Below are positions 35,599 to 44,924 of a stretch of 64,000 bases of DNA, one piece after another. The stretch's first letter is position 1. The number at the start of each line of letters is the position of its first letter. Made by a program: the position numbers and the translations under genes. Origin of the DNA: Hymenobacter radiodurans (GTDB lineage: Bacteria; Bacteroidota; Bacteroidia; Cytophagales; Hymenobacteraceae); the NCBI RefSeq assembly GCF_004355185.1, contig NZ_CP037922.1, positions 1 to 64,000 on the forward strand, read 5' to 3'. Below the pieces are notes generated by a model. That model was not told the origin of the DNA and ran no database searches. It was given only the letters and a program-made list of their open reading frames with translations.

Positions 35599-37326
35599 AT
35601 GGAAAAGAGATGGATTCGTAAGCCTGTGCCCGACCCGGCCACCGTGCGGCAGTTGGCTGATGCGTTGCGCGTAAACGAGGCCATCATTAGCTTACTCTGT
35701 CAGCGAGAGGTGAGTTCCTTTGAGGAAGCGCGCGCTTACTTCCGGCCCGTACTTCAGGAGTTACCCAACCCGCTGCGCATGCGCGACATGGACCGCGCCG
35801 TAGAGCGCCTCGTGCGCGCCCTGCATGAAGGCGAGCGGGTGCTGGTCTTCGGCGACTACGACGTGGACGGTACCACTTCCGTGGCGGTAGTCTACTCGTA
35901 TCTGCTCCCGCTGTTCGGCCCCAAGCGCATCGACTATTACATTCCTGACCGCTACCAGGAGGGCTATGGCGTATCGGAAGCCGGCATTGACTATGCTGCG
36001 CAGCACGGCTACGCGCTGATTATTGCGCTAGACTGCGGCGTGAAATCGGTGGATAAAGTAACCTATGCCACTACCCGCGGCGTCGATTTTATCATCTGCG
36101 ACCATCACTTACCCGGTCAAGAATTGCCCCCCGCCGTGGCCGTGCTCGACCCCAAGCGCACCGATTGCGAATACCCGTATAAAGAGTTATCAGGCTGTGG
36201 CGTAGGCTTTAAGCTTATGCAGGCGCTAGGTGAACATCTGGGGCTGGATGAAGAGCCACTCCACGAACTACTCGATCTATTGGCAGTGAGCATCGCGGCT
36301 GATATTGTACCTATCACCGGCGAAAACCGCATTCTGGCTTATCATGGGCTGCGCTTGCTCAATGACCCCCAGCGTCCTCAGCGCCCCGGCCTCGACGCCC
36401 TGCGCGAGTTGGCTGGCTTGGGCGTAAATGAGCTGAATATCACAAGTTTGGTTTTTGGCTTTTCCCCGCGCATCAATGCCGCTGGCCGTATGGGCGATGC
36501 CAAACGCTCGGTGGCCATGCTGCTGGCGCAATCCAAGGAGGAAGCCAAGGAGAAGGCTGGAGTAGTTGATAAAACCAACCAGGAGCGCCGTGGCTTCGAC
36601 ACCAGCACGACCAAAGAGGCGCTGCAAATGATTGAGGACGACGCGGTGCTGCGCACGGCCAGTTCCACAGTGCTCTTCAAGCAGGATTGGCACAAGGGTG
36701 TAGTGGGCATCGTGGCCTCTCGCTGCCTCGATAAGTACTACCGCCCTACCATCATCCTGACGGCCAGCAACGACGGCAAAGCCACCGGCTCGGCCCGCTC
36801 CGTGGTGGGTTTTGATGTGCATGAGGCCATTGGTGAGTGCGCTGATCTGCTCGATCAGTTTGGGGGGCATATGTACGCCGCTGGCCTTACCATGCCTATC
36901 GAAAACGTGCCGGCTTTTCGCGAGAAATTTGAGCGCATTGTGGCTGGTCGCATCCTGCCTGAGCAGCTCATTCCGCCCGTAGAAATTGATGGGGTACTGC
37001 GGCTAAGCGACGTGACGCCGGGCTTCTTTAACCTACTTCGGCAAATGGAGCCTTTCGGGCCGGGCAACTCCAACCCGGTATTTGAGTCGCGAAATGTATA
37101 CATCGTGCCTCATTCTGCGCGGATTGTCGGCAACTCTCACCTCAAACTCGTGCTCACCCAAGATGGTCACTACACGATAGATGCCATCGGTTTTGGACTA
37201 GGTGAGTACCTCGACCGCATCATGCAGGGCCATCCCTTTAGCGTATGCTACACCGTTGAAATGAACGAGTTCCGGGGTGTGAAAAGCCTACAGCTGCGCT
37301 TGAAGGATATTCGTTGGGAAGAGTAA
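35599..37326 (+). CDS. recJ: Single-stranded-DNA-specific exonuclease RecJ
   Basis: A 575-residue 5'-3' exonuclease of the DHH superfamily acting in the RecF recombination pathway and in base-excision and mismatch repair. Motifs: VFGDYDVDGTTS near residue 84, ALDCGVKS near 146, the DHH motif DHHLPG near 168, and the DHHA1 glycine-rich ending GGHMYAAGLT near 425, followed by an OB-type domain. It sits in the same window as recF. Two in-frame G6C words encode ELPPA and FGGH. Confidence 0.96.
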   Translation: MEKRWIRKPVPDPATVRQLADALRVNEAIISLLCQREVSSFEEARAYFRPVLQELPNPLRMRDMDRAVERLVRALHEGERVLVFGDYDVDGTTSVAVVYSYLLPLFGPKRIDYYIPDRYQEGYGVSEAGIDYAAQHGYALIIALDCGVKSVDKVTYATTRGVDFIICDHHLPGQELPPAVAVLDPKRTDCEYPYKELSGCGVGFKLMQALGEHLGLDEEPLHELLDLLAVSIAADIVPITGENRILAYHGLRLLNDPQRPQRPGLDALRELAGLGVNELNITSLVFGFSPRINAAGRMGDAKRSVAMLLAQSKEEAKEKAGVVDKTNQERRGFDTSTTKEALQMIEDDAVLRTASSTVLFKQDWHKGVVGIVASRCLDKYYRPTIILTASNDGKATGSARSVVGFDVHEAIGECADLLDQFGGHMYAAGLTMPIENVPAFREKFERIVAGRILPEQLIPPVEIDGVLRLSDVTPGFFNLLRQMEPFGPGNSNPVFESRNVYIVPHSARIVGNSHLKLVLTQDGHYTIDAIGFGLGEYLDRIMQGHPFSVCYTVEMNEFRGVKSLQLRLKDIRWEE

Positions 37327-37340
37327 TGACTTCTCTCTGA

Positions 37341-37709
37341 TTAAGCAAAGGTATAAAAGGCGTTAATCACGAAGTTCCAGATTACTACCACGCCGGTGGA
37401 AATTAGCTTTGCAACGTAAAACGGCACTTTCCAGCGCTGATACAGCCAGCGTAGGAGCAGAGTATTGAGACCTAATCCAATAATAGCTGCCAGCGCAAAA
37501 TATCCGAACTGACCCAGAATGGCCGGGTCGTGGCTGCGAAAAGTCCAGATGCGGTTTAGGAAAAAATTGATGCAGGTAGCCACGCTGAACCCAATGGCAT
37601 TGGCTACATAGGGGTTCAGTCGTAGCTTCTCCTTGACCAGATAGGTCAAGCTGAAATCAACGACTACCCCGAAACCTCCCACCACTCCATACTTGACCAG
37701 CTTCATCAA
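37341..37709 (-). CDS. GtrA family membrane protein
   Basis: A 122-residue protein with four membrane helices and the GtrA start MKLVKYGVVGGFGVVVDFSLTYLV, followed by NPYVANAIGFSVATCINFFLNRIWTF. By family it is a flippase-like protein for polyprenyl-linked sugars used in O-antigen or cell-wall glucosylation. It is convergent with recJ (14 bases apart) and follows a GT87-like glycosyltransferase gene on the same strand, which fits a polyprenyl-sugar role. Confidence 0.9.
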   Translation of the reverse strand: MMKLVKYGVVGGFGVVVDFSLTYLVKEKLRLNPYVANAIGFSVATCINFFLNRIWTFRSHDPAILGQFGYFALAAIIGLGLNTLLLRWLYQRWKVPFYVAKLISTGVVVIWNFVINAFYTFA

Positions 37710-37735
37710 TAATTGAGCGTATTCGGGGGCATAAG

Positions 37736-38971
37736 CTAGACGGAAAGAGAGGCAGCTGAAACCGCCGTAGGAGTTGCTTCGGCAGCAGAAGTAGAAGGCT
37801 GGGGGGCAAAATTGCGGATTAATAGTTCATAGGTCAGGCGCGCCCAAACGAAGATACAGGGCACGGCCTTGAGTACGTAAGGCACCACGTACGCCTTACG
37901 CAGGAAGCGCGGAAACAGATCGGTAGGGGAGAGCACCGTGAACAGAACGACGCAAAACAGGAGCAGCAGATCGGGCCAGCGCCGGCTGGGTTGTAAGCTC
38001 CACCACAGCCCCACGCCCGCCACCGCAATAACGAACGTGGGCGACTCCGCCTTATGATTGAACACGACCACCCACAGCAATACCGCCGCTAGCAGCCCCG
38101 TCCGGAAGGCTGCGTGCTGGTATTGTTTGAAGCGCAGCAGCGGTAAGCAAAACAGCAAGGCTCCAACTAGTACCACAGCCGTCTTGGGGGGCAAAAATCC
38201 GAACCAAGTTTCCAGCCACCCCATCACCGATAGCCCAAACGAAGCCGAGTGGTCGGCGGCCAGCATAACGCCCCAGCTTTGGTATTGGGCCAGCAGCTCC
38301 GTGGGCGGCACCACCACCAGCGGCAACAGCGCCAGCACAATTCCCAGGCCCACCGACCATAACACAAAGCGCACCCGCTGGCGCGGATACAGCCAAAACA
38401 GGACGAACGCCACCAATCCAAACAGCTTCACGAACACGCTCAGTAAAAGCCACAGCGCCGCTCTGCCGGGCCGGGCGCGCTCCAGCGCCACCGCTCCGCC
38501 TATGATAAGCCCGGCCACTAAGCCGTTACTCTGGGCGTTTTGCATGGAAGTCAGCAATTCAATGGCCGACAGCCAAAGAACTATACGGCGGGCTCTGGTA
38601 TCAATGGTCGGTAGTTGTTGCACGGCCCAGTAGAGGGCCGCGGCGTTTAGCGCATTCCAGCCCAGCAGGCCGATAAAATTGGGCAATACAGCAAATGGGC
38701 CCATGAGCAGGGCAAACGTGGGGCTGTATTTATACAAATCGTATTGCTCCACTAGGTGCAGGATGTACATGTCCTGGCCTTGCAACAGGTGATAAAACGC
38801 GTTGCGAAAGATGATGTAGTTATTGTAGTTGGTGTAAGGCAGATTGCTGCTTTTCAGAAACTGCACCACCGTAGCGGCCACCGTCAGCAGAACATAGACG
38901 GCCGGTAAGCTCGCGGGGTGATGCACCAAACGTTGCCAGCGCGTAGAAGAAGTCGATAGAGTTGTTGCCAT
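37736..38971 (-). CDS. Glycosyltransferase family 87-like membrane protein
   Basis: A 411-residue polytopic protein (about ten helices) resembling the GT87/DUF2029 mannosyltransferase-like family, which uses polyprenyl-phosphate sugars. Typical features are PYTNYNNYIIFRNAFYHLLQ then GQDMYILHLVEQYDLYKYSPTFALL in the first luminal loop, and NAQSNGLVAGLIIGG. The C-terminus is soluble and Ala/Thr-rich. The ATG at 38971 is preferred over the TTG at 38998 because the -7 box at 38996-39003 covers the latter. It is followed by the GtrA gene, 26 bases away. Two in-frame G6C words encode FLPPKT and FAPQP. Confidence 0.85.
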   Translation of the reverse strand: MATTLSTSSTRWQRLVHHPASLPAVYVLLTVAATVVQFLKSSNLPYTNYNNYIIFRNAFYHLLQGQDMYILHLVEQYDLYKYSPTFALLMGPFAVLPNFIGLLGWNALNAAALYWAVQQLPTIDTRARRIVLWLSAIELLTSMQNAQSNGLVAGLIIGGAVALERARPGRAALWLLLSVFVKLFGLVAFVLFWLYPRQRVRFVLWSVGLGIVLALLPLVVVPPTELLAQYQSWGVMLAADHSASFGLSVMGWLETWFGFLPPKTAVVLVGALLFCLPLLRFKQYQHAAFRTGLLAAVLLWVVVFNHKAESPTFVIAVAGVGLWWSLQPSRRWPDLLLLFCVVLFTVLSPTDLFPRFLRKAYVVPYVLKAVPCIFVWARLTYELLIRNFAPQPSTSAAEATPTAVSAASLSV

Positions 38972-38995
38972 AAAGCGAGATGGAGCACGTGGGGG

Positions 38996-39003
38996 CAAAA
39001 GTA
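38996..39003 (-). promoter_or_regulatory. -7 box of the GT87-like gene
   Basis: On the minus strand TACTTTTG, an exact match, is followed by CCCCCAC (a five-C relative of the motif). Confidence 0.55.
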
Positions 39004-39081
39004 CAATACCCAGCGTCAGCTTAGTAAACCGGGGTAATCATCAAAAAAAAGCCCCCCAACGGCTCCTAAGCAGTGCCAAGG

Positions 39082-39465
39082 TCAGAAGACAAGGTGTTCC
39101 GCCTTTCGCGTGTGGTTCCACGTCCAAGCAATGAGCACTAGTTGCAACGGCAGCCGGCCCCACACGAGCCACGCTGGCAAATGAAATAAGGAGTCATTGG
39201 CCTGAGCCATGTACACGTTAGCAGGCAACACGGCAATAAATAGTGCTACCGTGCCCCAAGCCGCCCAACGCTTTGTTCGTCGGAAAAGCAGCCCGATTCC
39301 CAACCCAATTTCGCAGAGGCCACTCAGATACACGAGCATAAGCGGGGCCGGCAGATACGGCGGCATGATACGCACATACGGTGTCGGGACCACAAAATGC
39401 AGCACGCCGGCCACCACGAGCAACAAACCAAGCGTATAGCGACTAACAGTAGTAAAACGGGCCAT
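39082..39465 (-). CDS. DoxX family membrane protein
   Basis: A 127-residue protein with four membrane helices (TLGLLLVVAGVLHFVVP, MLVYLSGLCEIGLGIGLLF, GTVALFIAVLPANVYM and LPLQLVLIAWTW). The GVLHF/PxYVRIMPPYLP and SGLCEIGLGIGLL pattern is typical of DoxX-like proteins of the Bacteroidota. Function is unknown. The ATG at 39465 follows a -7 box at 39475-39482. Confidence 0.82.
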   Translation of the reverse strand: MARFTTVSRYTLGLLLVVAGVLHFVVPTPYVRIMPPYLPAPLMLVYLSGLCEIGLGIGLLFRRTKRWAAWGTVALFIAVLPANVYMAQANDSLFHLPAWLVWGRLPLQLVLIAWTWNHTRKAEHLVF

Positions 39466-39474
39466 TCTGGGGGA

Positions 39475-39482
39475 CAAAAATA
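39475..39482 (-). promoter_or_regulatory. -7 box of the DoxX-like gene
   Basis: On the minus strand TATTTTTG, an exact TAnnTTTG match, lies nine bases before the ATG at 39465. Confidence 0.6.
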
Positions 39483-39618
39483 AAAGCGTATTCAGCGCCG
39501 GTCTGCAGTATAGGGAATCCGGCTCGGCAATTCTGCGTTGAGGAGAATTCGCGAAGAGCAATGGTTACCTTGTGCGCTCGTTTTAACCGCTCCTTTCATT
39601 CCCCGATATCCTTATTGC

Positions 39619-41469
39619 ATGAAAATTCTTGGTCTTGCCCTCGGGCTTGGATTAGGGGCCGCCGTTGCGGCTCAGGCGCAGCAACCTGCCTCCGCAGGCT
39701 ATCAGATTGCCGTCGATTTGCAGAATGTAGCCAATGACCAGGTGCGGGTAGTCGTGAATACGCCGCCCGTAAAAGAGTCGCAGGTGTCCTACGTGATGCC
39801 CTCGGTGGTGCCCGGCTCTTACTCCAAGAAAGACTACGGCCGCTTCGTGACCAACTTCAAGGCCTTCGACAAAAAAGGCAAAGCCCTGAAAGTCACGCAG
39901 CCGAATCCTAATCTGTTTGTCATCAACAAAGCGAAAGGGTTGGCGCGCCTCGAATACTTGGTTGATGATACCTGGGATGCCAAGCAGGGCGACGATTATA
40001 TCTTCCAGCCCGGCGGCACCAATTTCGAAGCCGGCAACAACTATGTGCTCAACCACTACGGGCTCTATGGGTACTTAGAGGGCTACAAAATGGCTCCTTA
40101 CCAAGTAACCGTGGCGAAGCCCGCTGACCTATACGGCGCCACTTCTCTGGAAAAAAAGGCCCCCACGCCCACCCAGGATGTATACACCGCGCCCAATTAC
40201 GTAGATCTAGCCGATGGCCCAATCCTCTATAGCCGCCCCGATACGACGAGCTTTGCTACTGGCGGCGCGCGCATTGGGGTATCCGTTGTGTCGGAAACGG
40301 GACAGATAAAGGCCGCTGACGTGCGCGAAATTATGCGCCCGATGGCGGAGGCCTTGACGCAGTTTTTTGGGCAAATGCCCGTGCCGAAATACCATTTTCT
40401 GATGTATTTCCCGGCCCTTGGCTCGCCGCTAATCAGCAAAGACGGTGGATTTGGAGCCATGGAGCACTCGTACTCCTCAGTGTACTTTCTGCCTGAGTTC
40501 CCCGATTCGGCGCGCCTGCGTAGCATGGTGCAGGAGGTAGCCTCGCACGAGTTTTTGCACATGCTGGCCCCGCTGAACATTCACAGCCGCGAAATTGGTG
40601 AGTTCGACTTCCGCGACCCCAAAATGTCGCAGCATTTGTGGTTGTATGAGGGCGTAACCGAGTATTTCGCCCAACTCGTGCAAGTACGTGGCGGCTTGGT
40701 AACGCCCGATGCGTTTCGGGAAAAGATGAAGGAGAAAATCGACAACGCCTCGAAGTTTAAGGACGTGTCGTTCACGGAAATGAGCCGCAATATTCTGGTG
40801 CCGCCCTACAAGGACATGTACCAGAACGTGTATGATAAGGGCGCGCTCATTGGTCTGCTGCTCGATATTCGTATTCAGGAGCTAAGCCAGGGCCGCCAGA
40901 GCCTGCGCGACGTGCTCCTGACACTGCGCCAGAAGTACGGCCCCACGCGCTCCTTCGAGGACAGCCAGCTTATTCCGGAAATTGTGGCGCTCACCAATCC
41001 ACAGATTCAGCAGTTCTTCGATCAGTACGTTATTAGCAACCAGCCTTTGCCCTACGCCGAGTATTTCGCCAAAATCGGCTGGCGCTACGCTCCTACAGAG
41101 CAAAGCAAAGTGCTTGCCTTTGGCCGGTTAGGCTTCGGCTACGACACCGAAAAACAGCAGTTCAAAGTAGCTTCTACCGCGCCCGATCAGAACGCGTTTG
41201 GTTTGAAGGACGACGATGTGATTCTGGCCGTGAACGGCACTAAGCTGGATATGTCGAACGCGGAAAAGCTTCTGCGACCACTGGTGGAGCCTACTTCGAC
41301 AGCACCAGTGAAGGTGCGTTTCCAATCCAAAGACCAAAAAGCCCCCCAGGAGCGCCAAGCCTCGCCCCAGGAGTTTGAGGTCGAGCTAACCAACGTGGTA
41401 GAGGCCAGCCCTGCCCCAACGCCTGCTCAGCAAGCCTTACGCACCCAACTGCTCGCCCCGAAAGCGTAA
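39619..41469 (+). CDS. M61 family metallopeptidase
   Basis: A 616-residue exported peptidase (glycyl aminopeptidase-like M61). The start MKILGLALGLGLGAAVAAQA is a signal peptide. The zinc motif is HEFLHMLAP near residue 310, with the third ligand region in LYEGVTEYFAQL about 40 residues later. The N-terminal part is a beta-sandwich; the C-terminal third contains a PDZ domain (AFGLKDDDVILAVNGTKL, near residue 530). M61 enzymes remove glycine from peptides; the physiological role is unknown. The G6C word in frame encodes KAPQE. Confidence 0.92.
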   Translation: MKILGLALGLGLGAAVAAQAQQPASAGYQIAVDLQNVANDQVRVVVNTPPVKESQVSYVMPSVVPGSYSKKDYGRFVTNFKAFDKKGKALKVTQPNPNLFVINKAKGLARLEYLVDDTWDAKQGDDYIFQPGGTNFEAGNNYVLNHYGLYGYLEGYKMAPYQVTVAKPADLYGATSLEKKAPTPTQDVYTAPNYVDLADGPILYSRPDTTSFATGGARIGVSVVSETGQIKAADVREIMRPMAEALTQFFGQMPVPKYHFLMYFPALGSPLISKDGGFGAMEHSYSSVYFLPEFPDSARLRSMVQEVASHEFLHMLAPLNIHSREIGEFDFRDPKMSQHLWLYEGVTEYFAQLVQVRGGLVTPDAFREKMKEKIDNASKFKDVSFTEMSRNILVPPYKDMYQNVYDKGALIGLLLDIRIQELSQGRQSLRDVLLTLRQKYGPTRSFEDSQLIPEIVALTNPQIQQFFDQYVISNQPLPYAEYFAKIGWRYAPTEQSKVLAFGRLGFGYDTEKQQFKVASTAPDQNAFGLKDDDVILAVNGTKLDMSNAEKLLRPLVEPTSTAPVKVRFQSKDQKAPQERQASPQEFEVELTNVVEASPAPTPAQQALRTQLLAPKA

Positions 41470-41488
41470 CTGATAGAACAAACAGACA

Positions 41489-41526
41489 GCGGTCAGGCGG
41501 CTTATGGCAGCCTGACCGCTTGTTTT
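41489..41526 (+). terminator. Terminator of the M61 peptidase gene
   Basis: GCGGTCAGGC and GCCTGACCGC form a strong stem followed by TTGTTTT. Confidence 0.8.
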
Positions 41527-41554
41527 CGATACGCTGAAACCCCGCCAACCGTCC

Positions 41555-41562
41555 TACCTTTA
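41555..41562 (+). promoter_or_regulatory. -7 box of lptB
   Basis: TACCTTTA, one base from TAnnTTTG, ends four bases before the ATG at 41567, so the mRNA is probably leaderless or nearly so. Confidence 0.5.
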
Positions 41563-41566
41563 CCCC

Positions 41567-42298
41567 ATGATTCTACGCGCTGACCACCTGATCAAAACCT
41601 ACAAAGCCCGCACCGTAGTCAACGACATGAGCGTGACCGTAGAGCAGGGCGAAATTGTGGGTTTGCTGGGGCCGAATGGGGCTGGTAAAACCACCTGCTT
41701 TTACATGATTGTGGGAATGGTGAAGCCCAACTCAGGTTCCATTCACCTTGATAATGAAGATATTACCAAGCTGCCTATGTTTCGGCGGGCCCAGCGCGGT
41801 GTTGGCTACTTAGCCCAAGAGGCGTCCGTGTTTCGCGATTTGACGGTGGAGGAAAATATTCTGGCGGTGCTGGAAATGACCGACCTACCTAAGAAAGCAC
41901 AGCGTGATAAAGTGGAGGAGCTGCTCAATGAGTTTAGCCTTACGCATGTGCGCAAAAACCTGGGTCGGGTACTTTCCGGCGGAGAGCGGCGGCGCACCGA
42001 AATTGCTCGCGCCTTGGCCGTCGATCCGAAGTTTGTGCTGCTCGATGAGCCTTTTGCCGGCGTTGACCCCATTGCCGTAGAGGAAATTCAGGGAATCGTA
42101 GCCAAGCTCAAGCATAAGAATATCGGCATCCTCATCACCGACCACAACGTGAACGAAACGCTCAGCATCGTGGATCGGGCCTATCTGCTGTTTGAGGGTA
42201 AGTTGCTCAAAGCGGGCACTGCCGAAGAGCTAGCCGCCGACGAAACCGTGCGCCGTGTATACCTGGGCAAGCATTTCGAGTACAAGCGCAAGATCTAG
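41567..42298 (+). CDS. lptB: LPS export ABC transporter ATP-binding protein LptB
   Basis: ATPase that powers lipopolysaccharide extraction from the inner membrane with LptF/LptG. The 243-residue protein has Walker A GPNGAGKT near residue 35, the Q-loop [18 protein letters not shown] typical of LptB, signature [15 protein letters not shown], Walker [17 protein letters not shown] and H-loop ITDHNV. The LptB-specific text [13 protein letters not shown] makes assignment firm. lptC lies 11 kb upstream; lptF/lptG are not in the window. Confidence 0.95.
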   Translation: MILRADHLIKTYKARTVVNDMSVTVEQGEIVGLLGPNGAGKTTCFYMIVGMVKPNSGSIHLDNEDITKLPMFRRAQRGVGYLAQEASVFRDLTVEENILAVLEMTDLPKKAQRDKVEELLNEFSLTHVRKNLGRVLSGGERRRTEIARALAVDPKFVLLDEPFAGVDPIAVEEIQGIVAKLKHKNIGILITDHNVNETLSIVDRAYLLFEGKLLKAGTAEELAADETVRRVYLGKHFEYKRKI

Positions 42299-42321
42299 CG
42301 AAGACTAAAAGCAAGATTTCA

Positions 42322-42360
42322 CCTCTCACATCGGGCTAAGCTTGATAGGAGAGGTTTTTT
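42322..42360 (+). terminator. Terminator of lptB
   Basis: ACCTCTC...GAGAGGT with an inner AT-rich loop is followed by a T-run. Confidence 0.7.
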
Positions 42361-42404
42361 GTTTGTAACTATTCGCCAAATTACCGCTCAATCCCACTAT
42401 TTCC

Positions 42405-43921
42405 ATGATTGATTCCGTCCTGACGTGGGCCCTGCAGCGGCGACTAACTGCTATTAACCACTTCCGAAATCACCCGCACGAGGTGCAGCACAAGCTGTTG
42501 CAGGAACTGCTGCACACGGCGCGAGATACGGAGTGGGGGCAGCGCTACGGATTCGCTGATGGCTTCGAGGGCCGCGAGCTAGCCCAGCGTGTGCCCGTAA
42601 GTAGCTACGAGGATTTGTACCCAGCCATTGAACGCGTATTACGCGGCGAGCCGGACGTGCTGTGGCCCGGCCGCGTGACGTGGTTTGCCAAATCCAGCGG
42701 CACTACCAATGCGCGGAGCAAATACATTCCCGTCACCCGTGAATCGTTGGAAGCGGGGCATTATCGCGCCGGCCGCGACATGGTGGCCCTGGCCACGACG
42801 CTGTATCCAGCGGAAAAGATTCTGGGGGGCAAAACGCTGTCTTTGGGGGCACGCATGGCCCCAATCCTTTTCGCCCCGACGACTCCGATTCCCGCGTCGG
42901 CGACGTATCGGCCGTCATTATGCAGAACTTACCTCGTTGGGCCGAGTTTCTGCGCACGCCCCCGCTGGAACTGGCGTTGCTGGATGAGTGGGAAGAGAAA
43001 ATTGAGCGCATAGCTCGCCACGTGCAGCACGTAGATGTAACCACTCTGGCTGGTGTGCCCACCTGGATGATGCTTCTGCTGCGGCGCGTAACCGCCCTGG
43101 CTGGCGCTGATAACATCACGGAAGTGTGGCCTAACCTGCGCCTGTTTCTGCACGGCGCGGTGGCTTTTGGGCCCTATCGAGCGCTATTTAAAGAACTGAT
43201 TCCGAGCGAGCGGATGCGTTACCTAGAAATCTATAATGCCTCGGAAGGCTACATTGCCGTGCAGGACGAGCCCGACTCAGAGGACTTGCTGCTCTTGCTC
43301 AACCACGGCATTTATTACGAATTCATTCCCGCCGACCAGTTCGAAGCAGAAAACCCGCGTACGCTTCAGCTTGAGGAGGTAGAGCTTGGCCACAGCTATG
43401 CATTAGTAATTAGCACCAACGCTGGCCTGTGGCGCTACAAAATTGGTGACACGGTGCGTTTTACCAGCCTCGCGCCGTATCGGATACGTATCACGGGGCG
43501 CACCAAGCATTTTCTGAACGCTTTCGGCGAGGAAGTCGTGATTGAAAACGCCGATGCCGCTATTGCCGCCGCCTGCCGAGCCACCAATACCACCGTACGC
43601 GACTATACGGCTGCTCCCATCTACTTTGATGCCTCAGCCACTTCCCGCGGTGGCCACCAATGGCTTATTGAGTTCACAAATTTGCCCCCCAGTCCCGATC
43701 AGTTCGTTGCTGTGCTCGACCAGACGCTACGCCAGCTTAACTCCGATTACGACGCCAAACGGCACCGCGATATGGCCCTAGCCCCGCCCCAGCTTACGGT
43801 GGCTCCAGCGGGCACGTTTGAGCGCTGGCTGGGTAGTAAAGGCAAGCTTGGGGGCCAGCATAAAGTGCCCCGCCTCAGCAACTCACGTGAGCTGCTCGAC
43901 GAACTTCTGCGCGTTTTATAA
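42405..43921 (+). CDS. GH3 auxin-responsive-promoter-like acyl-adenylating enzyme (frame broken near 42849)
   Basis: A protein of the GH3 family (ANL-like acyl/aryl amidosynthetases in plants; function in bacteria unknown). Conserved text: LLQELLHTARDTEWGQRYGF, then FAKSSGTTNARSKYIPVT near residue 92 (the adenylation P-loop), LEIYNASEGYIAVQ, and RITGRTKHFLNAFGEEV. As given, the frame ends at 43013 because the run at 42845-42849 has five G. A sixth G gives LSLGGTHGPNPFRPDDSDSR and joins the two parts into about 506 codons ending at 43921. Bacteroidota homologues with this length are common. Confidence 0.9.
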
Positions 43922-44042
43922 ATGGAACATCAGGTAACTAAACCCAAAGTAGATAATTAAAGAAATCCGGATCTTCAGGTGAAACTCCTGGTGGCGTCCA
44001 GTGCGTTGTTGTTACTCCGCTTTAACCTCAACCATTTCTCGT

Positions 44043-44522
44043 ATGCGTCAGAAACTCTGGATTGTAGCCGTGGGGCTATGGCTCTCGTCTTGTGCTAGTT
44101 CCGCTTCTACCGCTACCTCCCGCAACCGACTCCCCATCGGTTTTTGGTCGCTTAATGAGTACGACCGCACTGGTGAGCGGCACGGCCGCTGGAACGCCTA
44201 TTACGATGAGCAATACCAAAAAATAGGCACGAAGGGGCGATTTAAGCATGGTCAGCCAGTAGGGCGCTGGCGGTATTATAGCCTTGCTGGGCAGCTTGAG
44301 CGGCAGGAAGTTTACTTGCATCGGCCGGCTGGCCGGCAGCTTATCACGTACTATCACCCCAATGGTCGGGTAGCAAAACGTGGGCAGGCCCAATTCGAGA
44401 CTGACGCCACCGATGCCCATTTCTACTGGCTGGGCGACTGGACTTCATACTCGCCGACTGGACAGCCAGAAAAAATAGAAACGTACAATACAGGCAAGTT
44501 GCAATCGGTGAGAAAGCTATAA
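44043..44522 (+). CDS. Lipoprotein with MORN-like repeats
   Basis: A 159-residue protein with a lipoprotein signal (IVAVGLWLSSCASS) and repeated tyrosine/glycine units of MORN/YwqK style (RTGERHGRWNAYYDEQYQ; GTKGRFKHGQPVGRWRYYSL; DWTSYSPTGQPEKIETYNTG). Such repeats occur in surface or periplasmic proteins of Bacteroidota; the specific role is not known. The ATG at 44043 was chosen because the signal begins there. Confidence 0.75.
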   Translation: MRQKLWIVAVGLWLSSCASSASTATSRNRLPIGFWSLNEYDRTGERHGRWNAYYDEQYQKIGTKGRFKHGQPVGRWRYYSLAGQLERQEVYLHRPAGRQLITYYHPNGRVAKRGQAQFETDATDAHFYWLGDWTSYSPTGQPEKIETYNTGKLQSVRKL

Positions 44523-44681
44523 GTGGAGTATTACTGAAATGAGACTTGTGCTTTAGTACTTTATGGGTCTGGAAAATAAGCGAAAATAAAGATGAGATAT
44601 AACTATTTTAGACGGCATTATTGTTGATATATTACGCGGGTATTGACTTTGTGCAAATCTCAAACGATTAGACTTCACACT

Positions 44682-44846
44682 GTGCCCGCCCCTACTACCC
44701 GCTCCCGCCCCTATGTATCCCGCCGCAATGCTACTGCTAATAATGGCGAGCTTTCTTCGCTGAGTGCCATCGTAACCATGGGGTTACTTGGCGTCTTGGT
44801 TTGCACATTAGTAATCAGCATCGGATTCATAGCCACGCAGCTTTAG
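44682..44846 (+). CDS. Small single-helix membrane protein (GTG start)
   Basis: A 54-residue frame starting VPAPTTRSRPYVSRRNATAN, followed by one hydrophobic segment (AIVTMGLLGVLVCTLVISIG). A degenerate -7 box (TGACTTTG, near 44645-44652) lies about 30 bases upstream of the GTG. Real status is uncertain; a start at an upstream TTG is also possible. The basic N-terminus and single helix fit a small membrane protein. Confidence 0.4.
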   Translation: MPAPTTRSRPYVSRRNATANNGELSSLSAIVTMGLLGVLVCTLVISIGFIATQL

Positions 44847-44924
44847 CGACGGTTAGTAAAGCCGCGCAATAGCATAGAGCCAAGAATTGCCTCAATAGTA
44901 GAGAGGCAAGTTTAACCCGTGGGC

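Noticed and set aside
36277..36870. A 197-residue open frame antisense to recJ
   Set aside because: Shadow of the conserved RecJ domain; composition not protein-like.
10235..42849. Programmed ribosomal frameshifting at the G/C runs
   Set aside because: Seven unrelated genes would need it, the runs lack the usual slippery heptamers with stimulatory structures, and adding one base restores a perfect family match; miscalling or slippage is simpler.
42920..43921. A separate gene beginning with MQNLPRWAEF
   Set aside because: It is the second part of the GH3-type protein; one base added at 42845-42849 joins it to the first part.
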